This document shows positions 1-5,478 of a stretch of DNA of 5,478 bases, one piece after another. The position numbers were made by a program, and so were the translations under genes. How positions within the stretch are numbered: the first letter of the stretch is position 1; every line of letters begins with the position of its first letter. Under the pieces are notes generated by a model. It saw only the letters and a list, made by a program, of their open reading frames with translations. It was not told the origin of the DNA and did not search any database. This DNA comes from Georgenia sp. (GTDB taxonomy: Bacteria; Actinomycetota; Actinomycetes; Actinomycetales; Actinomycetaceae): NCBI GenBank assembly GCA_027322565.1, contig DAHVRG010000109.1, forward strand, positions 1 through 5,478, written 5' to 3'.

Positions 1-144
1 CACTTCCCGGCGAGAGCTCACTTCCCGCCGACAACCCCTCTATCACCGACAGCGCACTTCCCGGCGAGAGCTCACTTCCCGCCGACAACCCCTCTGTCAC
101 CGACAGCGCACTTCCCGGCGACAGCGCACTTCCCGACGAAGCGA
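1..144 (+). repeat. Eight tandem 18-bp units, in frame in the flavoprotein N-terminus
   Basis: The 9-mer CACTTCCCG recurs at 1, 19, 55, 73, 109 and 127, always in the same phase of an 18-bp register. The slots at 37 and 91 hold diverged units ending in CGACAGCG. A higher-order 54-bp block (1-54 and 55-108) is duplicated with only one difference (A42 against G96). The array probably continues left of the window, since the first base is already inside it. Read in frame, the units encode hexapeptides such as LPGESS, LPADNP, SITDSA and LPGDSA. The near identity of the 54-bp blocks suggests recent duplication by slippage or unequal recombination. Gain or loss of units would leave the frame intact. 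Confidence 0.9.
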
Positions 145-2171
145 GTCCTGCCGACGTCGACCTCGTCATCGTCGGAGGCGGTCCGCGCGCGGTCTCGGTC
201 GTCGAGCGGCTGACCGCCCGTGGCACCGGTGACCGGCCGGTGCACGTCGTCGTGGTCGACCGGTTCGAGGTGGGCGCCGGCGCGACCTGGCGCACCGACC
301 AGAGCCCCGAGCTGCTCAACAACACCTACAGCGGGCACACGACGATCTACCCCGACGACTCGACCCCGATGAGTGGGCCCGTCACCCCGGGCCCCGACCT
401 CGTCCGATGGGCGCACGACGTCGTCGCCGGCGTCCCGCGGGTGACGGCACCCGCCTCAGCCGGGTGGAGCGCCGGCCCGCGCCCGGACTGGGTGGCAGAG
501 GAGGCCGCGGCGGTCGAGCCGTGGTCCTACCCCACCCGACGCCTGCAGGGCGTGTACTTCCGCGAGCAGCTCGAGGCGATCCTCGCGCGGGGAGGGGTCC
601 GGCTCACGGCGGTCGTCGGGACGGTCGTCGGGATCGACGCGTCGGGAAGTGAGCTCTCGCCGGGAAGTGAGCTCTCGCCGGGAAGTGGGCTGTCGGCGAG
701 AAATGGGCTGTCGGCAGGAAGTGGGCTGTCGGCGGGCGGGGGGACGGGGGTGCGGACCGTGCGGCTGGCGGACGGACGCGCGTTCCGGGCCCGTGCCGTC
801 GTCCTCGCCCAGGGGATGATCCAGGCGCGCCGCTCCCCCGAGACCGAGGAGCGGATCGCCACCGCCGAGCGGCACGGACTCGTCTACGTCGAGCCGGGGA
901 TGCCGGCCGAGCGTGACTGGGACGCCGTGCCCGCAGGCGAGGACGTCGTCGTCGCCGGGCTGGGGGCGAACTTCTTCGACGTCGTCGCGGTCCTCACCGG
1001 CGGACGCGGGGGCCGCTTCGTCGCCGGAGAGTCGCCGTTCGACCTCACCTACCTGCCCTCCGGGCGCGAGCCGCGGCTGCTCGTCGGCTCGCGCCGTGGC
1101 CTGCCCTACCGCTCGAAGTCCTGGTACGGGGGCTTCCCACCGAGGTACGTCCCGCGACTGGCCACGCGCGAGTGGTTCGCCCGGGCCGCCACCGCGCGGG
1201 ACCAGGACTTCACCCGCGACGTCTGGCCCCAGCTGGCCCGCGAGCTCGTCGTCGCGCACCTGACGACGCTGGCCAGGCACCACCCCGCGACGGTCCCGTC
1301 CGTCCCCGCCGACGACGGCGAGCTCCCCGCCGAGCTCCTCGCCCGGATCGCGGCGACGAAGCTCGACGGGCTCAACGGCCTGGTCCGCGACGTCGTCGTC
1401 GACCCCGCCCGCCTGCTCGACGTCCACCGGCTCGACCGCCCCGACGTCCGGCGCCCTCTCCCCGAGGAGTGGCACGAGTGGACGCGGCGCTGGGTCGAGG
1501 CGGAGTACGAGTCGATCACCCGCCCGTTCGCCAGCCCGCGCTCCGAGGTCAACCGGGCGATGGCCGTCCTGCGCGGCCACGTCGCCGGCCTCGTCCGGGC
1601 CGGCGCCATCCACCCGGCGTCCGTGACGAAGGACGTGCGCGGCTGGTTCGACGCCCTCGGCCTGGCGCTGGCCTCCGGTCCGCCCCCGGAGCGGACGGCG
1701 CAGCTGCTCGCGCTCGTCCGTGCGGGCGTCGTCGAACTGCTCGGCGAGGGACTGACTGTCACCGTGGAGAGGGAGACGTTCGTCGCGCGCTCGCAGGTCG
1801 TGGGCCGGGAGCACCGCGTCCGTGCCTTCGTCGAGACCCGCATGTCGAAGGGGCACGCGGACGTGACGGACGACCCGCTGCTCCGCTCGCTGTTCGCCTC
1901 CGGCCGCGCCCGGCTGCACACCCGGACCGCGCCGGACGGGACGGTCGTGCGCGCCCGGAGCCTGGACTGCACGCCGGAGGAGTTCCATCTCGTCGACGCC
2001 GAGGGGCGCCCCGACCCTCAGATCGTGGTCATCGGCATCCCGGCCGGGGACGTCCAGCCCGGCTCGGCGATCGGCGCGACGCCGGGGGTGCCCTCCCCGC
2101 TCATCGCGGGTGCGGACAAGGCGGCGGCGCAGGTGCTCGAGCTCGTCCGCGAGAGCGTGCCGGTCGCCTAG
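1..2171 (+). CDS. FAD/NAD(P)-binding protein (NAD_binding_9-like), 5' partial
   Basis: The frame is open from base 3 to a TAG at 2169-2171 (722 visible codons) and has no ATG, GTG or TTG before 240. A GTG at 240 would cut off the nucleotide-binding motif, so the true start lies before the window. Visible residues 1-48 are hexapeptide repeats. Next comes a Rossmann motif, DLVIVGGGPRAVSVVERL (about nt 159-212), followed by a strand ending in VVVVDRFEVGAGATW. Further family-like blocks are LLNNTYSGHTTIYPDDS, RRLQGVYFREQLEAIL, FDLTYLPSGREPRLLVGSRR (near 1040-1098) and a C-terminal GATPGVPSPLIAGADKAA. From family knowledge this resembles the actinobacterial FAD/NAD(P)-binding group around PF13454, usually about 600 residues, in which substrates are mostly unknown. 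It is probably a cytosolic flavin-dependent oxidoreductase or monooxygenase. I see no partner gene nearby that would define a substrate. A Gly/Ser-rich insert (643-732) interrupts the N-terminal domain between VVGIDAS and TVRLADGRAF, probably at a surface loop. Confidence 0.9.
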   Translation, partial: LPGESSLPADNPSITDSALPGESSLPADNPSVTDSALPGDSALPDEASPADVDLVIVGGGPRAVSVVERLTARGTGDRPVHVVVVDRFEVGAGATWRTDQSPELLNNTYSGHTTIYPDDSTPMSGPVTPGPDLVRWAHDVVAGVPRVTAPASAGWSAGPRPDWVAEEAAAVEPWSYPTRRLQGVYFREQLEAILARGGVRLTAVVGTVVGIDASGSELSPGSELSPGSGLSARNGLSAGSGLSAGGGTGVRTVRLADGRAFRARAVVLAQGMIQARRSPETEERIATAERHGLVYVEPGMPAERDWDAVPAGEDVVVAGLGANFFDVVAVLTGGRGGRFVAGESPFDLTYLPSGREPRLLVGSRRGLPYRSKSWYGGFPPRYVPRLATREWFARAATARDQDFTRDVWPQLARELVVAHLTTLARHHPATVPSVPADDGELPAELLARIAATKLDGLNGLVRDVVVDPARLLDVHRLDRPDVRRPLPEEWHEWTRRWVEAEYESITRPFASPRSEVNRAMAVLRGHVAGLVRAGAIHPASVTKDVRGWFDALGLALASGPPPERTAQLLALVRAGVVELLGEGLTVTVERETFVARSQVVGREHRVRAFVETRMSKGHADVTDDPLLRSLFASGRARLHTRTAPDGTVVRARSLDCTPEEFHLVDAEGRPDPQIVVIGIPAGDVQPGSAIGATPGVPSPLIAGADKAAAQVLELVRESVPVA
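643..732 (-). repeat. Five tandem 18-bp units, inverted copies of the 1-144 repeat
   Basis: Units begin at 643, 661, 679, 697 and 715, with starts CGGGAAGTG (three times), CGAGAAATG and CAGGAAGTG. CGGGAAGTG is the reverse complement of CACTTCCCG. The 27 bases at 643-669, and again at 661-687, match the reverse complement of 1-27 exactly. On the plus strand the array encodes GSELSP, GSELSP, GSGLSA, RNGLSA and GSGLSA. The minus strand can be read as LPGESS and LPADSP, the hexapeptides seen at the protein N-terminus. The same DNA repeat is therefore read in two orientations within one gene. Confidence 0.9.
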
Positions 2172-2199
2172 GCCCGTCCGCTCCCCCCATCCGGCGAGG

Positions 2200-2240
2200 G
2201 CGGCTCCGGAAGGGCGGCGGCCAACCGTCCGGTGAGCCGC
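2200..2240. terminator. Weak hairpin between convergent genes
   Basis: GCGGCTC at 2200-2206 pairs with GAGCCGC at 2234-2240, and CGGA/TCCG extends the stem past a 2-nt bulge. It lies in the 91-bp gap between the convergent flavoprotein (stop 2171) and lipoprotein (stop 2263), where a shared terminator would be expected. There is no T tract on either side, and hairpins of this strength are common by chance in such GC-rich DNA. Confidence 0.25.
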
Positions 2241-2262
2241 TGTCGGGTCGTTCCGCCGAACG

Positions 2263-2991
2263 TCAGTTCTCGAGCGCCAGCTCGGTGAGCGGCTCCCAGT
2301 CCTCCGGCCCGAGGGACCGGAGCTCGCCGTCGCACGGATAGACCTGCGTCGTCGTGGCCACCAGCCGCTCGCCCAGGGCTGCGAACTGCTCCTGCGTCAG
2401 GTTCCGGCCCGCCTCCGCCACCCGGATGTCGGCCGACGCGCCCAGGAGCACCGGCTGCCTCTCACCCGTGTCACACCCGAGGAACACTCGCACCGAGCCG
2501 CGCTCGACGGCGCCTCTTCGGTCAGGTTCCGGGATGTGGAGGTAGGTCCCCGGTTGCAGCTCCACAACGTCACCGGCGTCGAGCCGCTGCCCACGGGTCC
2601 CGAGCATGTCGCGCAGGTCCGTGAGCGACTCGACGTAGAGCTGACCACCACGCAACCGCTCGATCATCGAGTTGACGAGGACGACGGGGTGGTCACCGTC
2701 AGCCCAGACGACGCTACAGCGGGCCACCGACCTGTCCATGGCCGGCCGGTAGCCACCGGACTGCCGCACCCGCTCGATGTCGCCCTCCCCCAGCAGGGCC
2801 TGGACCTCCCCGGAGCTCAGGACCTGGCACCAAGAGTCATCCAGCGGCTGCTCGCCGTCCGGGATCACCTCTTCCACCGGGGGAGGCGAGGAACACCCGG
2901 CCGCCGTCATGACGGCGAGCAGCACCGCCGCCGTCCGACGGCGGAGCCTCCGTCGCGCAGTGGCCCCACCGCGACGCCGTGCGCCGTTCAC
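2263..2991 (-). CDS. Secreted lipoprotein of unknown function
   Basis: This is a 242-residue protein from GTG 2989-2991 to TGA 2263-2265. The N-terminus is a long arginine-rich n-region (residues 5-19), a hydrophobic stretch TAAVLLAVMTAAG and a lipobox-like AAGC with Cys33 as the predicted lipidated residue. SSPPPVEE follows as a linker. The mature part has four more cysteines (55, 92, 173, 220), enough for two disulfides in an exported protein. The pattern WCQVLSSGEVQALLG...ARCSVVW recalls actinobacterial small lipoproteins of the DUF3558 type, but this is only a resemblance. The start overlaps the stop of the upstream gene by 4 bp (GTGA, 2988-2991), which implies translational coupling. The G-rich run just upstream may serve as the ribosome binding site. 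It is probably anchored to the outer face of the membrane. No enzymatic motif is visible. Confidence 0.85.
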   Translation of the reverse strand: MNGARRRGGATARRRLRRRTAAVLLAVMTAAGCSSPPPVEEVIPDGEQPLDDSWCQVLSSGEVQALLGEGDIERVRQSGGYRPAMDRSVARCSVVWADGDHPVVLVNSMIERLRGGQLYVESLTDLRDMLGTRGQRLDAGDVVELQPGTYLHIPEPDRRGAVERGSVRVFLGCDTGERQPVLLGASADIRVAEAGRNLTQEQFAALGERLVATTTQVYPCDGELRSLGPEDWEPLTELALEN

Positions 2992-4376
2992 CCGTCACCG
3001 CCCCCCGCGCGGAAGTCGTCCTGCGCCTCCCGTGTGGCGCTGCCGACCGCCTCCTGAACCTGGTCGGTCAGCTCCTGGATCGCTCCCGCGGCGCCGTCGT
3101 CGGCTCTCAGGAAGTAGTTGAAGAACCTGTTCGTCCGCCGGTCACTGGCGTAGATCTCCTCCAGCGGCATGAGCTCTCCGTCACGGATGAAGCTCTCGGT
3201 GCCGGTCAGTCCGTCCCGCTCGGCCAACGCGACCGGGTCCTTACCCGGCTGCCACGCGCCCGCCTCGGTGACCGCGATGGCGGCCTGGTCGTCGAGCAGC
3301 TCGCGGACGAGCCGGCCGGTGTCCGCCGCGTTCGTCTGCTGCCGGAGAGAGTGACCGGTGTCGAAGAGCTGGTCCAGGATCGCGTCGGTGGCCAACCCGT
3401 ACGCACCGTCGGCCGGCTTGCCGACCACCGGGATCTTGTCCACGGGCAGCAGACCGGCACCCGGGTTGACGACGTCCTTGAGGTACTCGTTGTACGCATC
3501 CTTCTCGTCGGCGAGGTCCGCCAGTCCCAGGTTGGCGCTCTCGGTGAGGTAGACGAGGAAGCCGGCGCCACGGTCCATCACAGCGGTCGGATCGCCGTGT
3601 TCTGAGGCGAAGGCCTCGCTGAGGGCATGTGCGTTCTGGGCGACGGCGGCGTTGAACACGCGCTGCAGGGCCGGCGGGTTGTCCAGCGCGTCTGAGTTCT
3701 CGGCGGTGACCACCTGGTCGGGCCGGTCCTGGGCGAACAACCGCGCGAACCCGTTCTTCACCTCGGACGGAAAGTGGATCCGGTACCCGGGGTCGTCGCC
3801 GCCCTCCCGGCCCATGACCATGTCGGTGGCATCGGGCGACCGGGTAGCCCGTACGAAGTCCTCGACACGGGCGGCGATGACGTCCGCGGTGCCGGTCCTG
3901 GCGTCCGTGAACGCGTGCTCGGCGAGCTCCTGGCCGTAGGTGAAGGTCCCGCTGCTGACCGTGTCGATGTAGGCGTGGAGGTACCGGGCTGCCAACGCCG
4001 TGCTCTGGTAGTCGCTCCGATCCGCCGTACTGTGCGACGGTCTGCGCCAGCAGCTCGCCCTGAGGGCCGGACGGAGCGCGGCGACGAGCTCGGGCGCCCG
4101 CTCGGCGGCAAGCTCGCTCATCGCCTCCCCACCGGACAGCGGCAGGCCGCGCAGCAGGTGCGCGCCGACCTCGAGGCGGCTGCCCGCCTTCCCGGGCGGC
4201 ACGACGAGGTCGCACTGGCCGCGAACCGTGGTCGCCGCGGACCGTCCGGCTGCCCGCAGCTCCTCCATCGCCGCGGTGTACAGCCCGAGCGGGCGTCGGT
4301 GCTCGGCATCGCGTTCGTCGGCGTAGCCGTCAGCGATTCGCTGCCGGTCCTCCTCCGGGAACGGCTGGGTGTTCAC
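2988..4376 (-). CDS. Main open frame (462 codons) of a larger frameshifted gene, function unknown
   Basis: The frame runs from GTG 4374-4376 to TGA 2988-2990. I do not recognise a named family with confidence. The protein has no signal peptide and is rich in charged helices and Ala. A central hydrophobic Gly/Pro segment (GAGFLVYLTESANLGLADLADEK and NPGAGLLPVDKIPVVGKPAD) lies near nt 3405-3575. This layout is loosely like large T7SS-associated actinobacterial proteins (for example DUF6571), a weak resemblance only. The GTG at 4376 is unlikely to be the true start: no Shine-Dalgarno precedes it, and the frame upstream of it still reads as good protein (ALRQWQRQWDEAQDTYH...). Residues 107-119 (ASCWRRPSHSTAD) look out of frame, while the -1 phase there reads GELLAQTVAQYG. 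It overlaps the downstream lipoprotein start by 4 bp, so the two probably act together. Confidence 0.7.
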   Translation of the reverse strand: MNTQPFPEEDRQRIADGYADERDAEHRRPLGLYTAAMEELRAAGRSAATTVRGQCDLVVPPGKAGSRLEVGAHLLRGLPLSGGEAMSELAAERAPELVAALRPALRASCWRRPSHSTADRSDYQSTALAARYLHAYIDTVSSGTFTYGQELAEHAFTDARTGTADVIAARVEDFVRATRSPDATDMVMGREGGDDPGYRIHFPSEVKNGFARLFAQDRPDQVVTAENSDALDNPPALQRVFNAAVAQNAHALSEAFASEHGDPTAVMDRGAGFLVYLTESANLGLADLADEKDAYNEYLKDVVNPGAGLLPVDKIPVVGKPADGAYGLATDAILDQLFDTGHSLRQQTNAADTGRLVRELLDDQAAIAVTEAGAWQPGKDPVALAERDGLTGTESFIRDGELMPLEEIYASDRRTNRFFNYFLRADDGAAGAIQELTDQVQEAVGSATREAQDDFRAGGGDG

Positions 4377-4588
4377 GCGCCGCAGCTGGTGGGCATGGTA
4401 GGTGTCCTGCGCCTCGTCCCACTGTCGCTGCCACTGGCGGAGCGCCCGCCGTGCTGGTGGATCTGTGTCTGGGAGACCCGGTCGGCGGTCCGCACCAGGC
4501 TGCTGTTCACCCAGGCCAGGTCACCTGGCAGACCTTTCGGGAGCGGCAACGCGTCGGCGCCCGCCATCAGGGTGCCCCAGTCCAGCAT
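4373..4588 (-). pseudogene. 5' fragment of the same frameshifted gene
   Basis: From ATG 4586-4588 the frame encodes MLDWGTLMAGADALPLPKG and then LPGDLAWVNSSLVRTADRVSQTQIHQHGG, which looks like real protein. After about 4445 it degenerates into a Ser/Thr/Arg/Gly-rich tail (RSASGSDSGTRRRTPTMPTSCGA) and stops at 4373-4375. At the same point the frame of the downstream ORF becomes convincing (ALRQWQRQWDEAQDTYH, then AHQLRRVNTQPFPEEDRQRI). Joining the two by one missing base at the G run (4445-4447) would give a protein of about 533 residues. The longer frame reaching back to 4753 adds only Arg/Gly-rich sequence of non-coding character, so I start at 4588. An alternative start is ATG 4565-4567. 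The GTGA overlap with the 4376 GTG therefore probably results from the frameshift and does not mark a true gene junction. Confidence 0.6.
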
Positions 4589-4611
4589 CCGCGCCCGTCT
4601 CCCGCCATGAG

Positions 4612-4619
4612 TCCTCCTC
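4612..4619 (-). promoter_or_regulatory. Strong Shine-Dalgarno-like sequence GAGGAGGA
   Basis: Read on the minus strand, GAGGAGGA lies 3 nt upstream of an ATG at 4606-4608. That ATG opens a 13-codon frame (MAGDGRGCWTGAP) ending in TGA 4567-4569, which overlaps the ATG at 4565-4567 of the downstream gene as TGATG. Either this is the true ribosome binding site and one further base is missing before MLDWGT, or the short frame is a leader coupled to the gene. Confidence 0.45.
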
Positions 4620-4664
4620 GTGATGCCGCCGCCCGTCGGCGCACGTGCGAGCGCGTTGACGGCG

Positions 4665-4670
4665 ACAGTA
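4665..4670 (-). promoter_or_regulatory. Candidate -10 element TACTGT
   Basis: On the minus strand TACTGT fits the actinobacterial TAnnnT -10 pattern and lies 56 bp upstream of the ATG at 4606-4608, inside the 234-bp gap after the permease gene. There is no convincing -35 hexamer at the usual spacing. It is the best A/T-containing site in a very GC-rich stretch but could be chance. Confidence 0.2.
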
Positions 4671-4822
4671 CCCGACACGCGACGACGAGCGCCCACGCCC
4701 GCCCGCCCGGCGCGCCGGTGCCCGCAGCCCTGTCGCAGCATCGGGATGCACAACCGCCGGTAGGCCTCTTTGCAACCCGGCGGCCCGGGCAGTCCGACGG
4801 GCGCGAGAGCCGTCGCGCAGCC

Positions 4823-5478
4823 TTACGCGCTGCCGGGCCCGCCCACCCCTCCGCCCTCCGGGCCGGCCTGCTGCGCCTCACCCGCGGACGACGACCGCCG
4901 CCGTCGCCTCCCGGTCGGGCCGGCCGCCGGCGGCCGCCCGCGGAGATGGTCGACCAGTCGCGCCACCACCGCCGCGACGGGGACGGCGAGGAACGCCCCG
5001 AGGATGCCCATGAGGATCCCGCCGGTGGTCACCGCGAGGATGATGACCAGCGGGTGCAGGTGGATGACCCTGCCCTGGATGTACGGCTCCAGCACGTTGC
5101 CCTCGAGCTGCTGCACGAGGAGGACGACGCCGAGCACCGCCAGGGCGATGACCGGTCCGCGGTCGGCGAGCGCCACGGCCACAGCAACGGAGCCGGAGAG
5201 GAAGGCACCGATGATCGGGAAGAGCCCGCCGATGAACACGAGCACGCTCAGGGGCAGGACGAGCGGGACCCGCAGGGCCCATAGCCCGAGCCCGATGAAC
5301 ACGGCGTCGACGACGGCGACGAGCAGCTGGGCGCGGAAGAACGCACCGATGGTCCAGAACGACTGCGCGGCCAGCGTGTCCACCCGGGCCCGGTGGCGGC
5401 CCGGCACGAAGTCGAGGAACGCGTGCCAGATCCGCGGCCCGTCTTTGAGGAAGAAGAACAGGACGACGACGAAGAGCA
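4823..5478 (-). CDS. AI-2E family transporter (PF01594), 5' partial
   Basis: The frame runs in from the right edge and ends at TAA 4823-4825, with 217 visible residues. Upstream of the GTG at 5405-5407 it continues as coding sequence (LFVVVLFFFLKDGPRIWHAF), so that GTG is internal and the start lies outside the window. Several hydrophobic helices are visible: residues 1-10, about 50-68, 73-103, 108-123 and 142-172. The family hallmark QQLEGNVLEPYIQGR (about residues 122-136), followed by LHPLVIILAVTTGGILMGILG and AVPVAAVV, matches AI-2E permeases well. The family typically has 350-400 residues, so roughly the N-terminal third or more is missing here. It should be an integral cytoplasmic-membrane protein. 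Members include the E. coli AI-2 exporter TqsA and Na+/H+ antiporters, so substrate cannot be assigned. The C-terminus ends in a hydrophilic Arg-, Gly- and Pro-rich tail (from about residue 179). Confidence 0.9.
   Translation of the reverse strand, partial: LFVVVLFFFLKDGPRIWHAFLDFVPGRHRARVDTLAAQSFWTIGAFFRAQLLVAVVDAVFIGLGLWALRVPLVLPLSVLVFIGGLFPIIGAFLSGSVAVAVALADRGPVIALAVLGVVLLVQQLEGNVLEPYIQGRVIHLHPLVIILAVTTGGILMGILGAFLAVPVAAVVARLVDHLRGRPPAAGPTGRRRRRSSSAGEAQQAGPEGGGVGGPGSA

Noticed and set aside
1..144. CRISPR array
   Set aside because: The 18-bp units are directly adjacent with no unique spacers of uniform length, and they are translated in frame with the downstream enzyme.
456..1988. 510-codon open frame on the minus strand inside the flavoprotein gene
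   Set aside because: The protein is Arg/Gly/Asp-rich with no recognisable motif. It is an antisense shadow of a GC-rich gene whose plus-strand product has clear family motifs.
1172..2341. 389-codon plus-strand frame running past the flavoprotein stop
   Set aside because: It is dominated by Arg, Pro and Ala as expected for an out-of-phase reading, and it overlaps the true frame over almost all of its length.
4439..4450. Programmed -1 ribosomal frameshifting joining the two frames
   Set aside because: The direction is formally -1, but there is no X XXY YYZ slippery heptamer and I could not see a clear downstream stimulatory structure. A base deletion or sequencing error is simpler.
4451..5284. 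277-codon plus-strand frame over the intergenic region and permease
   Set aside because: It is low-complexity Arg/Asp/Glu/His-rich sequence, antisense to the convincing AI-2E permease.
4823..5478. Quorum-sensing role for the permease
   Set aside because: The family name comes from one E. coli member. Many AI-2E proteins transport other substrates, and no autoinducer genes are present here.

Overview
The window is very GC-rich, with strong G/C bias at third codon positions and GTG starts. This, together with the protein families present, points to an actinobacterium. The Micrococcales (Cellulomonas/Promicromonospora-like) are my best guess, but nothing in the window proves the order.

Layout: (1) Positions 1-2171, plus strand: most of a large FAD/NAD(P)-binding protein whose start codon lies before the window. 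Its visible N-terminus (1-144) consists of 18-bp (six-codon) tandem repeats. A second array of the same repeat in the opposite orientation (643-732) lies inside the coding region as an in-frame low-complexity insert. (2) Positions 2172-2262: a short gap between convergent genes with a weak hairpin. (3) Positions 2263-4588, minus strand: a secreted lipoprotein (2263-2991), preceded by a long gene of unknown function that ends in a 4-bp GTGA overlap with it. The longest open frame of that upstream gene (2988-4376) is not its true extent. The reading frame continues upstream in another phase to an ATG near 4588, and a 12-13-codon stretch inside the gene also reads sensibly only in another phase. 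(4) Positions 4589-4822: an intergenic region with one strong Shine-Dalgarno-like sequence and a weak promoter candidate. (5) Positions 4823-5478, minus strand: the C-terminal two thirds or so of an AI-2E family (PF01594) membrane permease, which runs off the right end.

How the genes work together: the unknown gene and the lipoprotein form a translationally coupled pair on the minus strand and probably share an envelope-related role that I cannot name. The permease lies upstream in the same direction but 234 bp away and need not be co-transcribed. The flavoprotein faces the other way and has no evident link to them. The most unusual signals are the orientation-reversed copies of one DNA repeat family inside a single flavoprotein gene, and the three apparent frame displacements, two of them at three-G runs, in the unknown gene.
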